Source of the DNA: Tausonia pullulans
Lineage: Eukaryota > Basidiomycota > Tremellomycetes > Cystofilobasidiales > Mrakiaceae
Length of the DNA: 64,000 nucleotides
NCBI GenBank assembly: GCA_951802195.1
Contig: OX637625.1
Span: forward strand, 434,001 to 498,000
Reading direction: 5' to 3'
Both the position numbers and the translations under genes were made by a program. The notes beneath the pieces are model-generated. The model had not been told where the DNA came from. It saw only the letters and a program-made list of their open reading frames with translations, and ran no database searches. Each line of letters starts with the position of its first letter. Position 1 is the first letter of the stretch. This document shows, piece after piece, positions 22,329 through 34,639 of the stretch.

Positions 22329-24413
22329 CTAGTGACCGACCAGAAACGCGTGGTGCAGATCCCTGAGGCCCTGTGTTCGAGCCTAGGGAGGTGATAATCG
22401 TCAGCTAGGAGAGAAAGCACGCGAAGTGGAAAACGTACCTCGAACCGCTCCAAGGCCTGCTTGAACTGTTCCATCTCCCTCTCGACCTCTCCCTTGAGGT
22501 CCCGCCTGGCGCTCCCTGATGTCGTCGCTGTTGACGATTCCAATGTCGCTGTATCCTCACCCTCCCCAGCGACAGCGGGCGCATTTCCACTCTCGCCCCA
22601 TCCGTCCCACACTTCGACCCCTCGCCTCGCCCTCTCCACAGCGTCCTCTACCTCCTTCAGGCCACCGAGGTTTGTTCGCAGTGCACGAAGCCGCCGGCCA
22701 GCGTCCGCAGCGGATGAGAGCGTGATTTGAGCGGCGTCCGATAGAGAGGCGAGCGAAATGAGGAGCGAGCTCGTCGATTCGTACAGGACGGTAAGCGTTG
22801 GTGGCGCAAGCGAATGATCGTCGTTTTCTTGATCGGGGTCATCCTCGTGCGAGCTGCGTTTTCTTCGGTAGGTTGAGGATGGAGTGACCTTGCTGAAGGG
22901 GGAGAAGCCCGAGGGCGAGTGATCGTAAGAGCGCCGCTTGAGAGGTGAGGATACCGGCGTTTCGTCCTCGTACTCCGCCTGGACTCGACGAAGGGGAGTA
23001 TTCGTGGCAAACGGCTCATCCTCTTCCTCCTCCCCATCGTCTTCCTCTCCGAGAGGCTGCAAGGACGACTTCCGATCGTGGAACGAAGCTCCTACACCCT
23101 CATGCCCGCCATATCCGTTCGACCAGTCTCTCGTCTCGCCCTCATCCCCGTCCCCGTCCTCGGCCTCCACCGCAAACCGCAGCCCATCACTGACGAGCCT
23201 CTGGACCTCCCGATCAAGTGTTGTCATCTCGCGTGACATTTCCTCCCTCGCGCGAGCCGACTCGTCGAGCTGCTTTGCGAGCGCCTGCGCGGCGTGCTCC
23301 ACCTCAAACGACCGGTCGTCCAGCTTAAGAAGCGGGAGGAACGTCGTAGACACGGCTAGGGAAGCGGGCTCGCCTCCCGCTGTCACGGCTGAAGGTGATA
23401 ATGGTACAGAGGACGCCGAGGCGAAGAGGAGTCGCTGGGGCGGGAGGTCCTCTTCACCACTCTCATCGTCTGACGATGGTTGGAGACGAAGCCTTGAAGA
23501 CGAACTTGATGGAGAAGACGAGGTCGATGCCTCGTCGTCACCCTGACTTCGAAGGGCCGACATCCCCGCCCGAGCGCGTGTCCTTCGCCGGTGCCCAATC
23601 GTGCCGCCACGCGTGGGCGTTTGAGAGTCTAAATCTACGTCTTCGTCCACGAGGTGAAGATGGTGCATACGAGGGTCAAGTCCATCGATTCCCTCCTCTT
23701 CGTGGCCGGCATCGATGGAGTCCGCGAAAGTGAGCTCGCTCCCGAGCGACAGGCTCGGGTCGAGCATACCGTGGGGGTCGTCTGGGTCGAAGCCATTGTG
23801 TTGGGAGTAGTAAGAGTCGCCCACGTGGCCGTTGTCGTCGTATTCCGTGGCGAATACCGGGTCCCGACTGCCAAAGAGGTTAGCCTCGTCCTCGTCGTTT
23901 GGTAGGCGACCGAACTGGAGGTCGTTGTTGGATAAGGGCGAGCCAGAACGAAGAGATGAGCCCGGGAGGTCATCTGGAGATGCGAGTATGAGTTAGCCAT
24001 CGTGCAATGACGCCCCCCAACCCCTCGAGAGATGTGCACCAGCACAAAGTGAGACGAAGACCAGGGCAACAATGGACCCAGCCGAGGGCGACCGCAACAG
24101 CTTGGGCCTCTTCTCCCTCATCGAGACGCCCTCAATTCACTTCCCTCTCCACTAACAGATGCGACTCAACCCGGGACGAAGAACATCCTCGCCACTCACC
24201 GGGGTCATTCTCATCTCCAAGTTCGATGCCGAACTCCTCAGCCAGTGCTCGAGCACCCCCTCCTCCACCGCCCGCCGTGCTTGCAAGGAGCTCATGCGCC
24301 AGACTGCCACCGCTGATGTGTCGCTGCCCTGGAGACAGCACAGACTGTCGGTTCCGGTACGAACGGCGGCTGAGGGTCGAGAGGGTGGAAGGGGAGAGGT
24401 CGAGATCGTCCAT
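22329..24413 (-). CDS. Coiled-coil protein, unknown function
   Basis: Three exons are read. The first begins MDDLDLSPSTLSTLSRRSYR and ends at about 24199 (GDENDP), joining DDLPGSSLRSGSPL in phase. The long second exon runs to ALERFE. A last short exon reads ARTQGLRDLHHAFLVGH. The product is about 590 residues. The N-terminal half is acidic and Ser-rich. A helical coiled-coil segment (VEHAAQALAKQLDESARARE onward, with heptad spacing) follows. A second helical region (LSDAAQITLSSAADAGRRL, then GGLKEVEDAVERARRG, then LKGEVEREMEQFKQALERF) lies at the end. There is no signal peptide, membrane segment or catalytic motif. I do not recognise the family. It is tail-to-tail with NDUFAF7, 200 bp apart. 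Confidence 0.75.
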
Positions 24414-27053
24414 GACGGACGTAAGGCAGGGGAGGCGCCGTTCAGTCGGTCGAGAGCCAGGCTGGGAGGGCGGGCGGTGTTCTTAGGGTATGGGTGATGG
24501 GTAAGGGCGCGTCGATTAAGGGCTCAGAGCTCTTGCTGAATGCCCGAGTGGCCGACTCGTGCGTAAGATGAGGGCGTGAGACGAGAAAGCAGATGACGTT
24601 AGTAGTTCGAGGCGAGAGAAGACAGCCACGTCCGTCGTTCGCGGGTTAAGGTCAAACACCCTCGGACCCCTTGAGCCGGGGACAAGGGGCCCTCGTCTCA
24701 CGGGGGTCATCGTCGTACTGAGCGCTGATTCTCCAGCTGTCAGAAGAAGAACGACAAGGAGATAGGAGAGAGTCCTTAACAAAGGGCATTCAGCTCGAGG
24801 CGTCCGTTGCGAACAGAGCTAAGGCGGTTAGCTGCTCAGCCTCTCGCATAAGTTTTCATCTGGGCTCGCAGCAACCTCTGAAAGCGATGAAAGTGATCCA
24901 CAGCTTTATTGCATGGATTGACGAGCCAACGAACAAGCAGTTGCCACCCGGTACCCGCGCTGCGCGTACTGACACTGGGATTGCACACCGGCTTCGGGTC
25001 TCGGACGCGTTACGAGTCTCCAGCGCTTTGGCTCTCGTCCTTGCTGATCTGATCGTGTCGCACATGTATGGTCACAACCCTTTTGCTCTGAGTCAGGATA
25101 TGCAACGCGCTCGACGTTGCAGAGCGCATGGTGATCGTGAATGACGTTGGCCATCATGCGGGCCTCGGATTGCCGTCCCTTGTCTCGGGTGAACGAACTC
25201 AGGTCGAGAGTTATTCCTGCATGAGCAAGCTCTCAAAATATCGTCCGGGAGAACTAAGGGACTGCCATCAACTTTAGGCCTTGGCTATGCGGATTTAGGA
25301 GAGCGCCATGGTCTACTGATCGCATGACCGCGCTGCCTGTGTCTGTGCGACGACGGGCGTGTTTCTGAGTCCTCTTGTTTCAGAACCAACCAGACTATGC
25401 CAGTCTCACGTAGCATATAATGACATGTATTTGAGCACTGTAAACAAGACAAAGCGTACGTGTGCCTGTCGGCGTCTCCGCTCTCTAGCAGTAGCAGCAG
25501 CTCTCTTTTGGTGAGACGATTCAGGAGTCACCCAAAGCCGATCGAGGGTTTGGAAGTTCTAACCCGTCACGTCGACCCCTTGGTTTCGGAGTGGGAAAGA
25601 CACGCAGTGTCCCCTTAGTGACATCTCTGGTGCTTGTTTATATCCTTAATATTGCGAGAGAGTAAGACATTTGAGACTTGGTACTCCTCAAACAGCGCGC
25701 GCGCGCTTGAGGGCGACGCAGGAATATAGTAGGAGTAGTAGAGTAGTTCGCTCGCTGCTTGCTGGGCTGGAGGCCGAGCAAATGGGCCATGATATCTGAG
25801 TGATCTGTCGATCCCTCTGGTCGATCACTCGGCATCTCTCCTCTCTCTCCTTTCTTCGGATGTATAAGTGTCTGCGTTGCGTTCTCGAGCTCCTTACTCT
25901 CGTCCCGAACGCGATTCATAAGGGAAGAGTAGAAATTGAGGGCTCACCACAACTGGCATGGTCCGGCGACAAAATTCGCATCTCAAATTATGAAAGACAC
26001 GCGCGAGAGACGACTTTGCCGGGGTGGGAGAGAGAGATTCCGATGCTGTCTTGCGCTGGTGCACTGAGACTGTCTGGGTGCCCAAGATTGGGGTCGCGTG
26101 CAATGGGCAAGCCGCTCCCCTCTCGCTTTTGTTGAACCCTCTTACTCCGCCCCGGAATAACCCAAACTGACGAGCGTGCTTGGCTTCCTGGCCTTTCTGT
26201 TGCGGGACCCGGGGTTTGCGCTGTCTCGGGCGAAGGCCGCCCCTCGGCCATCCCGTACGAAAACGCCGATAAGTGGTCAGTGGGTGCCTCTCCTCTTTCC
26301 CTTCTCCCGACACCACAACGAAACCAGAGCTCAAGATGATTCCGGGGTTTGCATGGGCGCCCTCGATGCTGTCGTATGCATTGCGTGTCACTTGAGGGTG
26401 GGCCGCGGTGTCAATGAGACAGGGCTTCTTCACTCAGGCGGACAAACACCCCCGCGTCCCGCCGTTTGTCTCCTCGCTTCTCCTCAGACCATTGAGACAC
26501 AAACCCACTCGAGGTGTTCAGATCCGCCGAAGACCCAAAAGAGACGACCCTCCCTCGTCTTCGATTTTCTCTCCACCCAACTCGACGGACCCCTAACCCC
26601 CATCACCAGCAGTAGCGCCATCCGGCACGCACAACCACTGCAGTCGCCTCCTCTCTCTATCCAGAACGAGAATCTCTCACTGCCTCGTGTACCCCCACCT
26701 CCACCACCACCACCACCACCACCACCTCATTGTCGTCCGCGCGGTCTTCGGAGCCGATTCAGCGGTCTGCTCCTTTGCGAGACCAAAACACCCTGGCTTC
26801 CAGCCTTTCGCATCCCCTGTCAGCCACACACACCCCCTTCTCCCTTTGGGCTCCTGTCACGTGCTCTATCCACGTGCTCCTCTTCTCCGAAGCCCCTCTC
26901 CGCTGCCTCCTTTCTGAGAGGTAACAAAGACGAAACCAGCAACCCCCCGCCTCCTCCTCCTCACCGCCATCACCGCCCTTTCGCCCTCCTCCTGTCCGCG
27001 CACCCTCTCTCCACTTTTGTTCCTATCCTTCCCTTCTCGTCCGATCTCACGGC
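24414..27053. other. Long gene-poor region upstream of the arrestin-like gene
   Basis: This is about 2.6 kb. Its first two thirds are visibly less GC-rich than the flanking genes and hold no reading frame with coding character. The last 550 nt are C/T-rich and end in CCA repeats, like an extended leader. No tRNA, LTR or inverted repeat was seen. It may be a large regulatory region, hold an unrecognised non-coding RNA, or contain worn-out mobile DNA. Confidence 0.4.
26701..26726 (+). repeat. CCA trinucleotide microsatellite
   Basis: A near-perfect (CCA)n tract in the C/T-rich leader upstream of the arrestin-like gene, seen directly. Confidence 0.9.
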
Positions 27054-29808
27054 ATGTCTCCCATCCACCCGCTCGTCCTCGCGCCGGCGTCCGCCGTCAG
27101 CTTGCGAATGACCTCAACCTCAAACTCAACCTCTGGGACGACAGCGTCTGAACCCCATCCGTACCACTACCACTACCGCCAGCCGCCGCTGACGTCCGCG
27201 CTTCGACCGCCTGCTTCATGGGCGGCGCATGGGCGGCGGTCACCGTCCGCGCCTACGGCGAGCTGCGTAGTCCCTCGCGACGTCGAAGCCGCCAGCTTCA
27301 ACCTCCCGCACTACCTGCTCACCTTGCCGTCGCCGCCCCGTCGCAAGACCGCCGCCAACTCTAACTCACTCGGCCGTCGACAACGAAGGTGCGCCATCAA
27401 GGGCCCCTCGGTCGATGTCGGAGCCACGAGCGCCAGTGAGAGTGAGGAGTCTGTGCCGTCTTTCTGTGTCCACGACGAGGCGTGCGACCGGGCGCCTGCC
27501 TCGTCGTCATCAGCTGGAGAGAGGTGGTCTAGCGACTCGGAGGAGGACGACTGCTTAAGGTCTGCAACCGAGGAGGAGGAGGAGAATGTCGACAAGTCTC
27601 TGGAGGCGCAACCGATGGAGGACGTCTCAATGACCGACGGTCTCGAGACCTCCCCTGAGGGTGGGTGGCTGCGAGACAGCCTCACTTCTTGACCAAAAAA
27701 AAACTGACCCCTGCCGTCATCTCTCATTTTGTTGACTCCGCCAGCCCCCTCCTCTCTGTTTGCGCCTCCCATTTCTCGCAAGCCTTTCGGCACCGAGTCG
27801 TGCCCCCTCCCGAGCGCCACCGACGAGCCCTTGCGCTCGCCCATCTCGCCATCGTGGCCGGGGCATCCCTCCCTGCTCGAAAGTCCCACTTCTCTCTCGG
27901 CCATCCACGAAGGCACTTTTCCTCTCGGTCAGCCTACTCTTAAGATTGCCTTCTGCGCTGAGGATGCCGTGGACGCCGTCCCGCCGTGTTTCTACGTGGG
28001 TGACGCCAGCCAGCACACTGCACACAGCGTCTCCTCCCCTGTGTTTTGTATCTGACAGACTTGCTACTCCCGTCTCACAGCCCGGCCAGACGATCCCGAC
28101 GACGCTCCTCTTTGAGCTTCCGCGATACACATCGCTTCCGCACGACCTGAACCCGGTTCTCACTATGTCTCTCATCGGAACGCTTCGCTTCCAGTCCCCA
28201 GAGAGAGATGGCGAAGAGCACACGGAGAGGAGTCTCATCGACGTCGGCGTGAGCCTCGCTGAGGGGCTCAGCCTCTGGGGCAAGGACGCAGGTCTTGGTG
28301 CGTCATGCCTTGCTTGTCTCAAAGATGGCCCGCTGCCCTGTATCAGACTGACACCCCCTCGCACATTTATTGTTGCAGCTTGGGACAAGCTCTCGGACCG
28401 CAAGAAGCGGGGACGGCAGGACCCTCGCCTCGGTTTGCCCGGTGGCAAGTTCACGTAAGTTCGAAACTTCGGCCTGGCGTCAACTCTGCAAGCGACGCTG
28501 TTCCTCACGATATCTCCCTCGGGTCATTTCAGTCTTCCTCTCACCGTGCAGGTCCCGACGCACCCGAAGCTCCCCTCCTCCTTTTCCCTCCCCTCCGCGT
28601 CCTTCGAAATTTCCTACCACCTTGAGGTCAGCTTAACCATCGACACCCCCGTTCAGCCCATCGATTACAAGACTCTCGAGCGGATCGTGCTGGTTCGCGC
28701 CGTCCGGCCGTTCACACTCCTCCCGATCACGCTCCCTACGCCGCCACCCTTGCTTCCGACCCTTGAAGGCCTCGTCGAGTTCTCCCTTTCGGAGCAAGAT
28801 TATCCGGATTGTGAATTAGCAGCTGCCGTCACCGCAGGCGACTGGGTCGACCGTTTCAGCCTTGCTCTCGGTCCCGCCAAGGAGGCCGGTCCGCCCTTGC
28901 GGACAAGCCTCTCTAGCATCAGTAACGCGCTCAAGGGTGTCGCTGCTGCGGTGGCTGCGCCTCTTGGCCCTTCGACGCTTCCTGCCGCCGAGATCGCAAT
29001 CTCCGAACCCTGGACAATTGCCTGCTCAATCCCAACCTCGTCGTACTCGCCCTCATCCACAATCCCCCTCGACCTCACTCTCTTCCGTCAGGCCAACTCG
29101 GCCTCGGGGAATGTCCTCCCCAGCGGAGAACTTCTCGTGCGCGCCGAGCTCGTTCGTCGTGAGCGAATTCATCATTCGGAGCTCTCTCCACTCCCCGTCG
29201 ACCAGGAGCGCGGACTCGTGGATGAGGAAGTCCTCGTTGCCTCCTTTGGCCGCTTCGATATTTCCAGTCTTGCTATCTCCGCCACTACTGGCGAGATCTC
29301 CCTGCCCCGGCTCATCTTCCCGCTCGGTCACGGTACCGGATCGCGCCCCTGGCACTCGGGTTACACTACGTCCCTCACCGTCTCCCCCGAGGCCCTGACC
29401 CCCTTCTCCACCCGTCCGGCTTTCACCTTTCACTCACACTGCTCCTCGCGGTTCTACCTCGCCGTCCACGTCGGCTTCTCCCCGACGCGAACCTCGCTCG
29501 CGCCCTGCTCTAACGAGCATGCCCTCATCCCAACCTCGGCTTTGCCCTCATCCGCCAATTCGATCCCCAAGGACCTCAGGAGTCGTTCCCTCCTCGTCCC
29601 TATCGTCATCGGATCCGTCGGCGAGCCCAACGGCGCACGCTACCATCGGACCTGGCGCGAGCTCTACCTCGAGCGCGAGGAGGGTAGCAGTTCAGTTGAA
29701 GAGCGCCCTCGCATGATCAGTGGCTCCGCCATTGACGAGGAGGGTGGCTGGCTCTATCCTCCGCCGAGTTACCAAAGTGCACTCCTGGAGGAGGAGTACA
29801 TGCGCTGA
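27054..29808 (+). CDS. Arrestin-like trafficking adaptor with PPxY motif
   Basis: This looks like an arrestin-related adaptor (ART) of the kind that links plasma-membrane cargo to NEDD4/Rsp5 ubiquitin ligases. An N-terminal low-complexity exon (27054-27660) ends TSPE and joins APSSLFAPPISRKPFG across an intron. The arrestin N-lobe reads PLGQPTLKIAF and CFYPGQTIPTTLLFELP, with the intron before PGQ using GTGGGT...CACAG. Then come WDKLSDRKKRG and a long last exon with FEISYHLEVSLTIDTP, SIPTSSYSPSSTIPLDL, LLVRAELVRRERI and FYLAVHVGF. The C-terminus is WLYPPPSYQSALLEEEYMR, whose PPSY fits the WW-binding PPxY motif. The start could instead be a downstream ATG (about 27108). The product is about 820 residues. 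The cargo is unknown. Confidence 0.8.
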
Positions 29809-30406
29809 GCCCACCTCTCCCCTGCTTTTCTCTCTCATCATCTTTCTGTTTTATCCCCTACCCCTTCCTCATACCTTTGTTTGCCTTTCTGTTCTGTTTC
29901 CCCAATTGTCTCTATCCTCTCTCGTCTCAGCTAGCTCTCTCGCTTAACGATTTGCTTGCCTCGCGTTCATCTCATCCAACTGTCCTCCTCTGTACATGCT
30001 GCGCACAACTTTTTACTTAGTCTTCTCTCCTAATAACCTCTGCTTGGTTGTTCCCTTTATCCTTTGCACACTCCCCTCCCCATACTCTCAACATTTTGCA
30101 CAACACCACATACACGTCTCCCCCGTTTCTCTCCCCGCATCAACTGTATTCATCTTGTCTCGACCGATTCCCCTTCACTAGCCTCTGCCCTATCATCATG
30201 GACAACTCCTTTCTGCCTCGATCTCTCCTTCTTATCCGACATTGGTGAAGTTGCAGGCATCAAATTTAGCAGAGGTGAATGGAAGAGTTCAGCGAGAGGG
30301 GAGGGCGTGAGAGAGCGCGTAAGGTGAAGCTCGAGAAGGGGGTTCGTGATTGTGGCAGAAAATGGATGCGAAAGGGCAGGCAGGCATACGATGAGGTTAC
30401 TCTTTT
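29809..30406. other. Convergent 3' stretch, arrestin-like gene / MRE11
   Basis: T- and C-rich at first, then ordinary. It lies between two converging stop codons and holds no supported gene. Confidence 0.5.
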
Positions 30407-33400
30407 TCAATCCGAGAGGTCGCTGACCTGAATGATGGTCGCAAAGGTCAGCATTCGGATCATCATCACTAGGCGAAGTCGGCGGAGACATTACTCACCT
30501 CGGTGGCCTTCTTTCTCGGCAATGCCCTCCTCGTAATCGGCACGAAGCTGATGATTGATTCAGATTCAGCATCACTCAGCGAGACGGCAGGAATTAATGA
30601 TAACAGACTTGAGCTGTGACTGCTGGGACGCTGCCTGCGACGAGGCGGTCCCACGCCTCGCTGGGATAGCCTTCTTCGGAGCAGAGGCAACCTTCTTGGC
30701 TGGAGCCGCCCGCGTTCTATCGTGGCCGATGTATTAGCTCACATGCTTGAACTAGGGAAAGATTCCTTATAAAACTGTAATAACGCACGACTTCTTCGCT
30801 GGCGCGCGCGGTGCCTCGTCCGACTCGCTGTCATCAAGAATGATGTCGTCATCCTCATCCGAATCGTCCTCATCAAACTGAGTGGAAGCAACGCTTGCAT
30901 CAGACTACCTCTGCCACCGGTGAAGAAAGACAACTCCAGACGGGACTACTCACGAGCGCGGCCTTCTTCTTGCCCTTGGACACCGCCGTCGCCGCAGGCG
31001 CCTTCATCCTCGAGGCCGCCGTCGGGGCCTTTGCTGTCTTCTTCGGAGGTCCCCGTCTGCCCGCGTCACCGTCGTCCGAATCAGAGTCCATCGAGTCGCG
31101 GTCGTGCTGGGCAGACAGCATAGAGTCATCCGAATCGGCGCGAATGGGTCGGCGTTGCTGAGATAAAGGGTAGAATGAATTGAACACATTAATACATACA
31201 AGCATAATTCAGAGTAGAGAAGCTAGAGGAGCGCACCTTCTTCTTGGAGGCGGCCAACTGAGAGTCGCCTACCCACTGCTGCGAGGCGATCTCCTTTTGG
31301 GCGGTGATCTAGCCGGGAGTGGACTTCGTCAGAAAGATAATGGCCGAACTTCAAAAGCAAAGAGCTCCTCACCGCCTCGGCGAGCTGACCCTCAGGCAGG
31401 TTCTTCTCCCGCGTGACCTTGTTGAGCGACTTGAGGGTATCCGCAACGAAGCTGCAAGCCAGGCGATTTCAGTCGACGTGTTTCTATAGTGAACCGACCG
31501 AAGATACGTACTCCTTAATGGCCGTCTTGGACCCCTTCTCGATAAAGCTCTCGAGAGCCTCTTCAAACCCCATCTCAGGAAGGACACTGAGTGACTGTGC
31601 CTGGAGGTACTCCTTGACGAGGTCTGCCATCCTCGCCTTAGACTTGGCGCCCGAGGCGTCAGCATCGCCCTCGAAATCGTCAAGGTCTATCTCTGGGTGA
31701 TCAAGGTCGATCTTGGCCTTGCGCTCGACCTTCTTGCGACGGTAGAACTGGAGGAGCGTCGTTGGGTTGGCAACTTTGTCGGCGAGGCCCTCGCCGAAAC
31801 GCGAGATGTTGGTCAGCTCGGCGACGCCCGTCGTTTCAACCTGCGGATGATGCGGAGTCAGACACAGCAGATAAGCAGTTGAAAGGAGAGTACAGAGGAG
31901 ATCGTACGCGAAGGCGAATGAGAGGTTTGGGCCTCTGGATGCTATCGACCTCGGGCGAGGAGAGGAGGAGGTTCTTGGCGTCCCAAGCTGCGTTGGCCTC
32001 GGCGATGCACTCTTGGACCTGGCGACCGAGAGATCGTCACACGAGTCAGCTTTGTCATGTGACATGAGAAGATTAAGGAAACGCTGACCTTCTTGCGCAG
32101 ATACTCGTTGACTTTGGCCTTGTTGTTGAGATCGACACCCTCCTCCTCGGCGGCATCGGCCATCTCGAGCTGTTTTATAACGAACGGTCGGACTGTCTTG
32201 AGCGGGATGGGCTCCATGCGGAACGTCTTGCCATGAATGTGAAGCAAGCCGACTTTCCTGTACGGAGGGAGGGCGGTCGCGATGATGAGCAAGTCGCAAG
32301 CGAAGATAGGAGTTGAAAGCATGCATACGAACTTCTCCAGTGCCTCGCCCTCCGCCAGCGAGGTCGCTACGGACGATCCCGGCTGCGAGATGTGGTACTG
32401 TTTGTCGGCAACGGGCTCGGGAACGATCCGGCAGTCGTGCTCGTGGCCCCAGAGGACAAGATCTGTGTCGTCATCAAACATGTCCTCCGGAACGTAGTCG
32501 TTGCGCGAGTGAGAAACCCTGTGCGCAAAAAAGCAATATCGAGTTCAGCCGACCCGCACATCGAATGGACGGGAGCGAGGTACCATGCACCGATTCTGAT
32601 GCACCAAGACCATGTTGAACCAGTCATCGCCCTCGGCAGGCTTGAGCATTCTCACTCGGCCATGCCTCAGCTCGTAGTTGAGCCGCGTGTCGCGGACGTT
32701 GCCGATGCCATACAAGGCGAGCTTCGACTGGCCCTTGCGAAGGAGGACGGGCGAGACGTTGATGCCCCGGCGGTCCGTCTCGGGGCGATCGTCGTCTGCG
32801 CTGAGATCGGTCTTGCCAAAGTAGTTGACGAGACCGGCTACCGAAAGGATGTCGACGGCGGAGAGGGCGCCGGCCTAAAGCGAGCCAAGGAGGAATGTCG
32901 ATATCAGATAGGACCAGCATACTTTGTTTGAGACCCAACGATAAACCCACGGGAGAGGTACCCTGGGGATCGTCGTGGTTTCCATGGATCGAGAAGATGG
33001 GGATGGCGACATTGAGGTTGTAGTCCTCATAGTTCACGCTCGGGAATCTTCGAAGGCCTCTCATGATCAGCCACGGAGCGACCAGATTTCACTCCGCCTC
33101 CTGCACCCCTCCACTACTCTCCACCATTCTGAATTTATCACTCACGTGTATCCCTCAGGCCGTCCCTCATCCGGGTCACTCAGCAGCTCAATCTGCACCG
33201 GCCGATCGCCGTGCGAGAACTCTCTCAACATCGCCATCGTCTGGTGGATCGCGTACCGCGAGGGCTGATTCTCATGGAAGAGGTCTCCGACGAGGAGGAC
33301 AAAGTCGACCTATCGTCGTCCGCATCAGTACATGGGGGGGGCGAGGGCTAGGGGTGAAGGGGGAACTGACGTCGTGCTTACGCGCCAGCTGAAGGATCTC

Positions 33401-34068
33401 CCGGAACGACTCGAACGAGTCCTGTCCACGGACAGGGTCACGCTCGAGGTACCCGATGTGATTGTCGGTCGCAACAAGGATCTTAAAGGTACTGGAGGTC
33501 GGGAGACAAGTGACAGGGGAAAGGTCGGGGACAGACAGGTCAGCGTGCGATCGCCCAGCCCTTGCGAGATGAATAGGACGAACTCTTCGGTGGCTGGATG
33601 GGTAAATCCAATTGTACGGTCAGGACATATAAACGGTTATGAAGGAGGGAGGAGCGCAGGCGGTCTCAAGGACAAAGGGTGGGACGCGCCGCGACGCGAC
33701 TTGGGATCCCCTCCACTCACCTGAGGCAGCCTCGTCGAACACATGAGATCCATTTGGCATTGCCGACGGGCATCTCTCTTCCCCTTCCTTCCCATTCGTC
33801 AAGACCGAGGCAGATGCGGAGGCAGCGGGCATCTCGCTCCTATGTCTCATCGTTAGCATTCATCTCCCGACCTCCACGCGACTGGCTCGCTTGCTTCGAC
33901 TCACTCTCCCTCCTGGTCGTCCTCGACGTCGTCGTCGTTGTCATCGTCCTCGAGGTCGATGGGATCGTCCTGGGTGGTAACGGTGGCTCGACGCAGCTGG
34001 GAGGGCCGCTGCGAACGTTGCGATTTGGACCGCTGGGAGGAGCCCTGACAGGACGCGCGAGTCGACAT
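30407..34068 (-). CDS. MRE11: Double-strand-break repair nuclease MRE11
   Basis: This is the nuclease subunit of the MRN/MRX complex, acting in the nucleus on DNA ends. After about 95 disordered residues ([14 protein letters not shown]...) the phosphoesterase motifs appear in order: [61 protein letters not shown] and [15 protein letters not shown]. They retain the metal-binding Asp, His and Asn residues. The capping domain follows: [48 protein letters not shown] and [16 protein letters not shown]. The C-terminus is acidic and basic by turns ([33 protein letters not shown]), typical of MRE11 tails. There are roughly ten introns. I end it at 30407 (KKATE|VSDLSD) by a gtgagt...attcag splice; reading through that donor gives an earlier stop. 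Confidence 0.95.
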
Positions 34069-34639
34069 GGTGGAGGGGAGACACGCTGGGCGGGGCACGC
34101 CGGGACTTGCGAGCCAGCGGGGCCGCGCGCAGACGGAGTGGCCTCGTTGTCAGGTCAAACAGCATAAATTCTGCTGGCACGCGTGCGTGAGAGAGCCATC
34201 TGACTCAATATGAGCATGAAGTGAAGCAAACCCAGATGGACCAGGGATTCTAAAGCAATGAAGATATGAGGATAGGGTCATGAAGAGGAGGCGGAGAGAG
34301 AGCGAACATCAAGTGCGCAGTCGGGGAAAACAAAAGACTTGGACGAGCTAGGGACTCTGAGAAAGAAGAGGGGAGAGATGGGTGCACTGAGGCAATCGAA
34401 AATGAGCGAGCGCAGCGCTCCATGCCTTAAACCAGGGTCGGCGCGGACATATCTAGAGGCAGGCCCTCGAGATGGCTGCACTCGGGATTAGCATCAAGGT
34501 GGATATCGCAGTTGGGGACATATGTCGAGTTGAACTTTTGATAGGAGGAAAGATTCGAGAGAACGATGGAAGAGGAAGAGAGAATGGTGAGAAAGAGGAA
34601 GGAATCATCAGCTCGGGTCACATATTCGAGGCCAATTCG
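34069..34639. other. Promoter side of MRE11 and 3' flank of the transporter-like locus
   Basis: Lower GC than the MRE11 gene. A minus-strand frame at 34427-34651 (ends LPLDMSAPTLV) could belong to the neighbouring transporter-like locus, but this is not secure. Confidence 0.35.

Noticed and set aside
26176-27111. 311-codon plus-strand frame before the arrestin-like gene
   Set aside because: Runs of Pro/His/Ser from C/T- and CCA-rich leader DNA, not in frame with the arrestin start.
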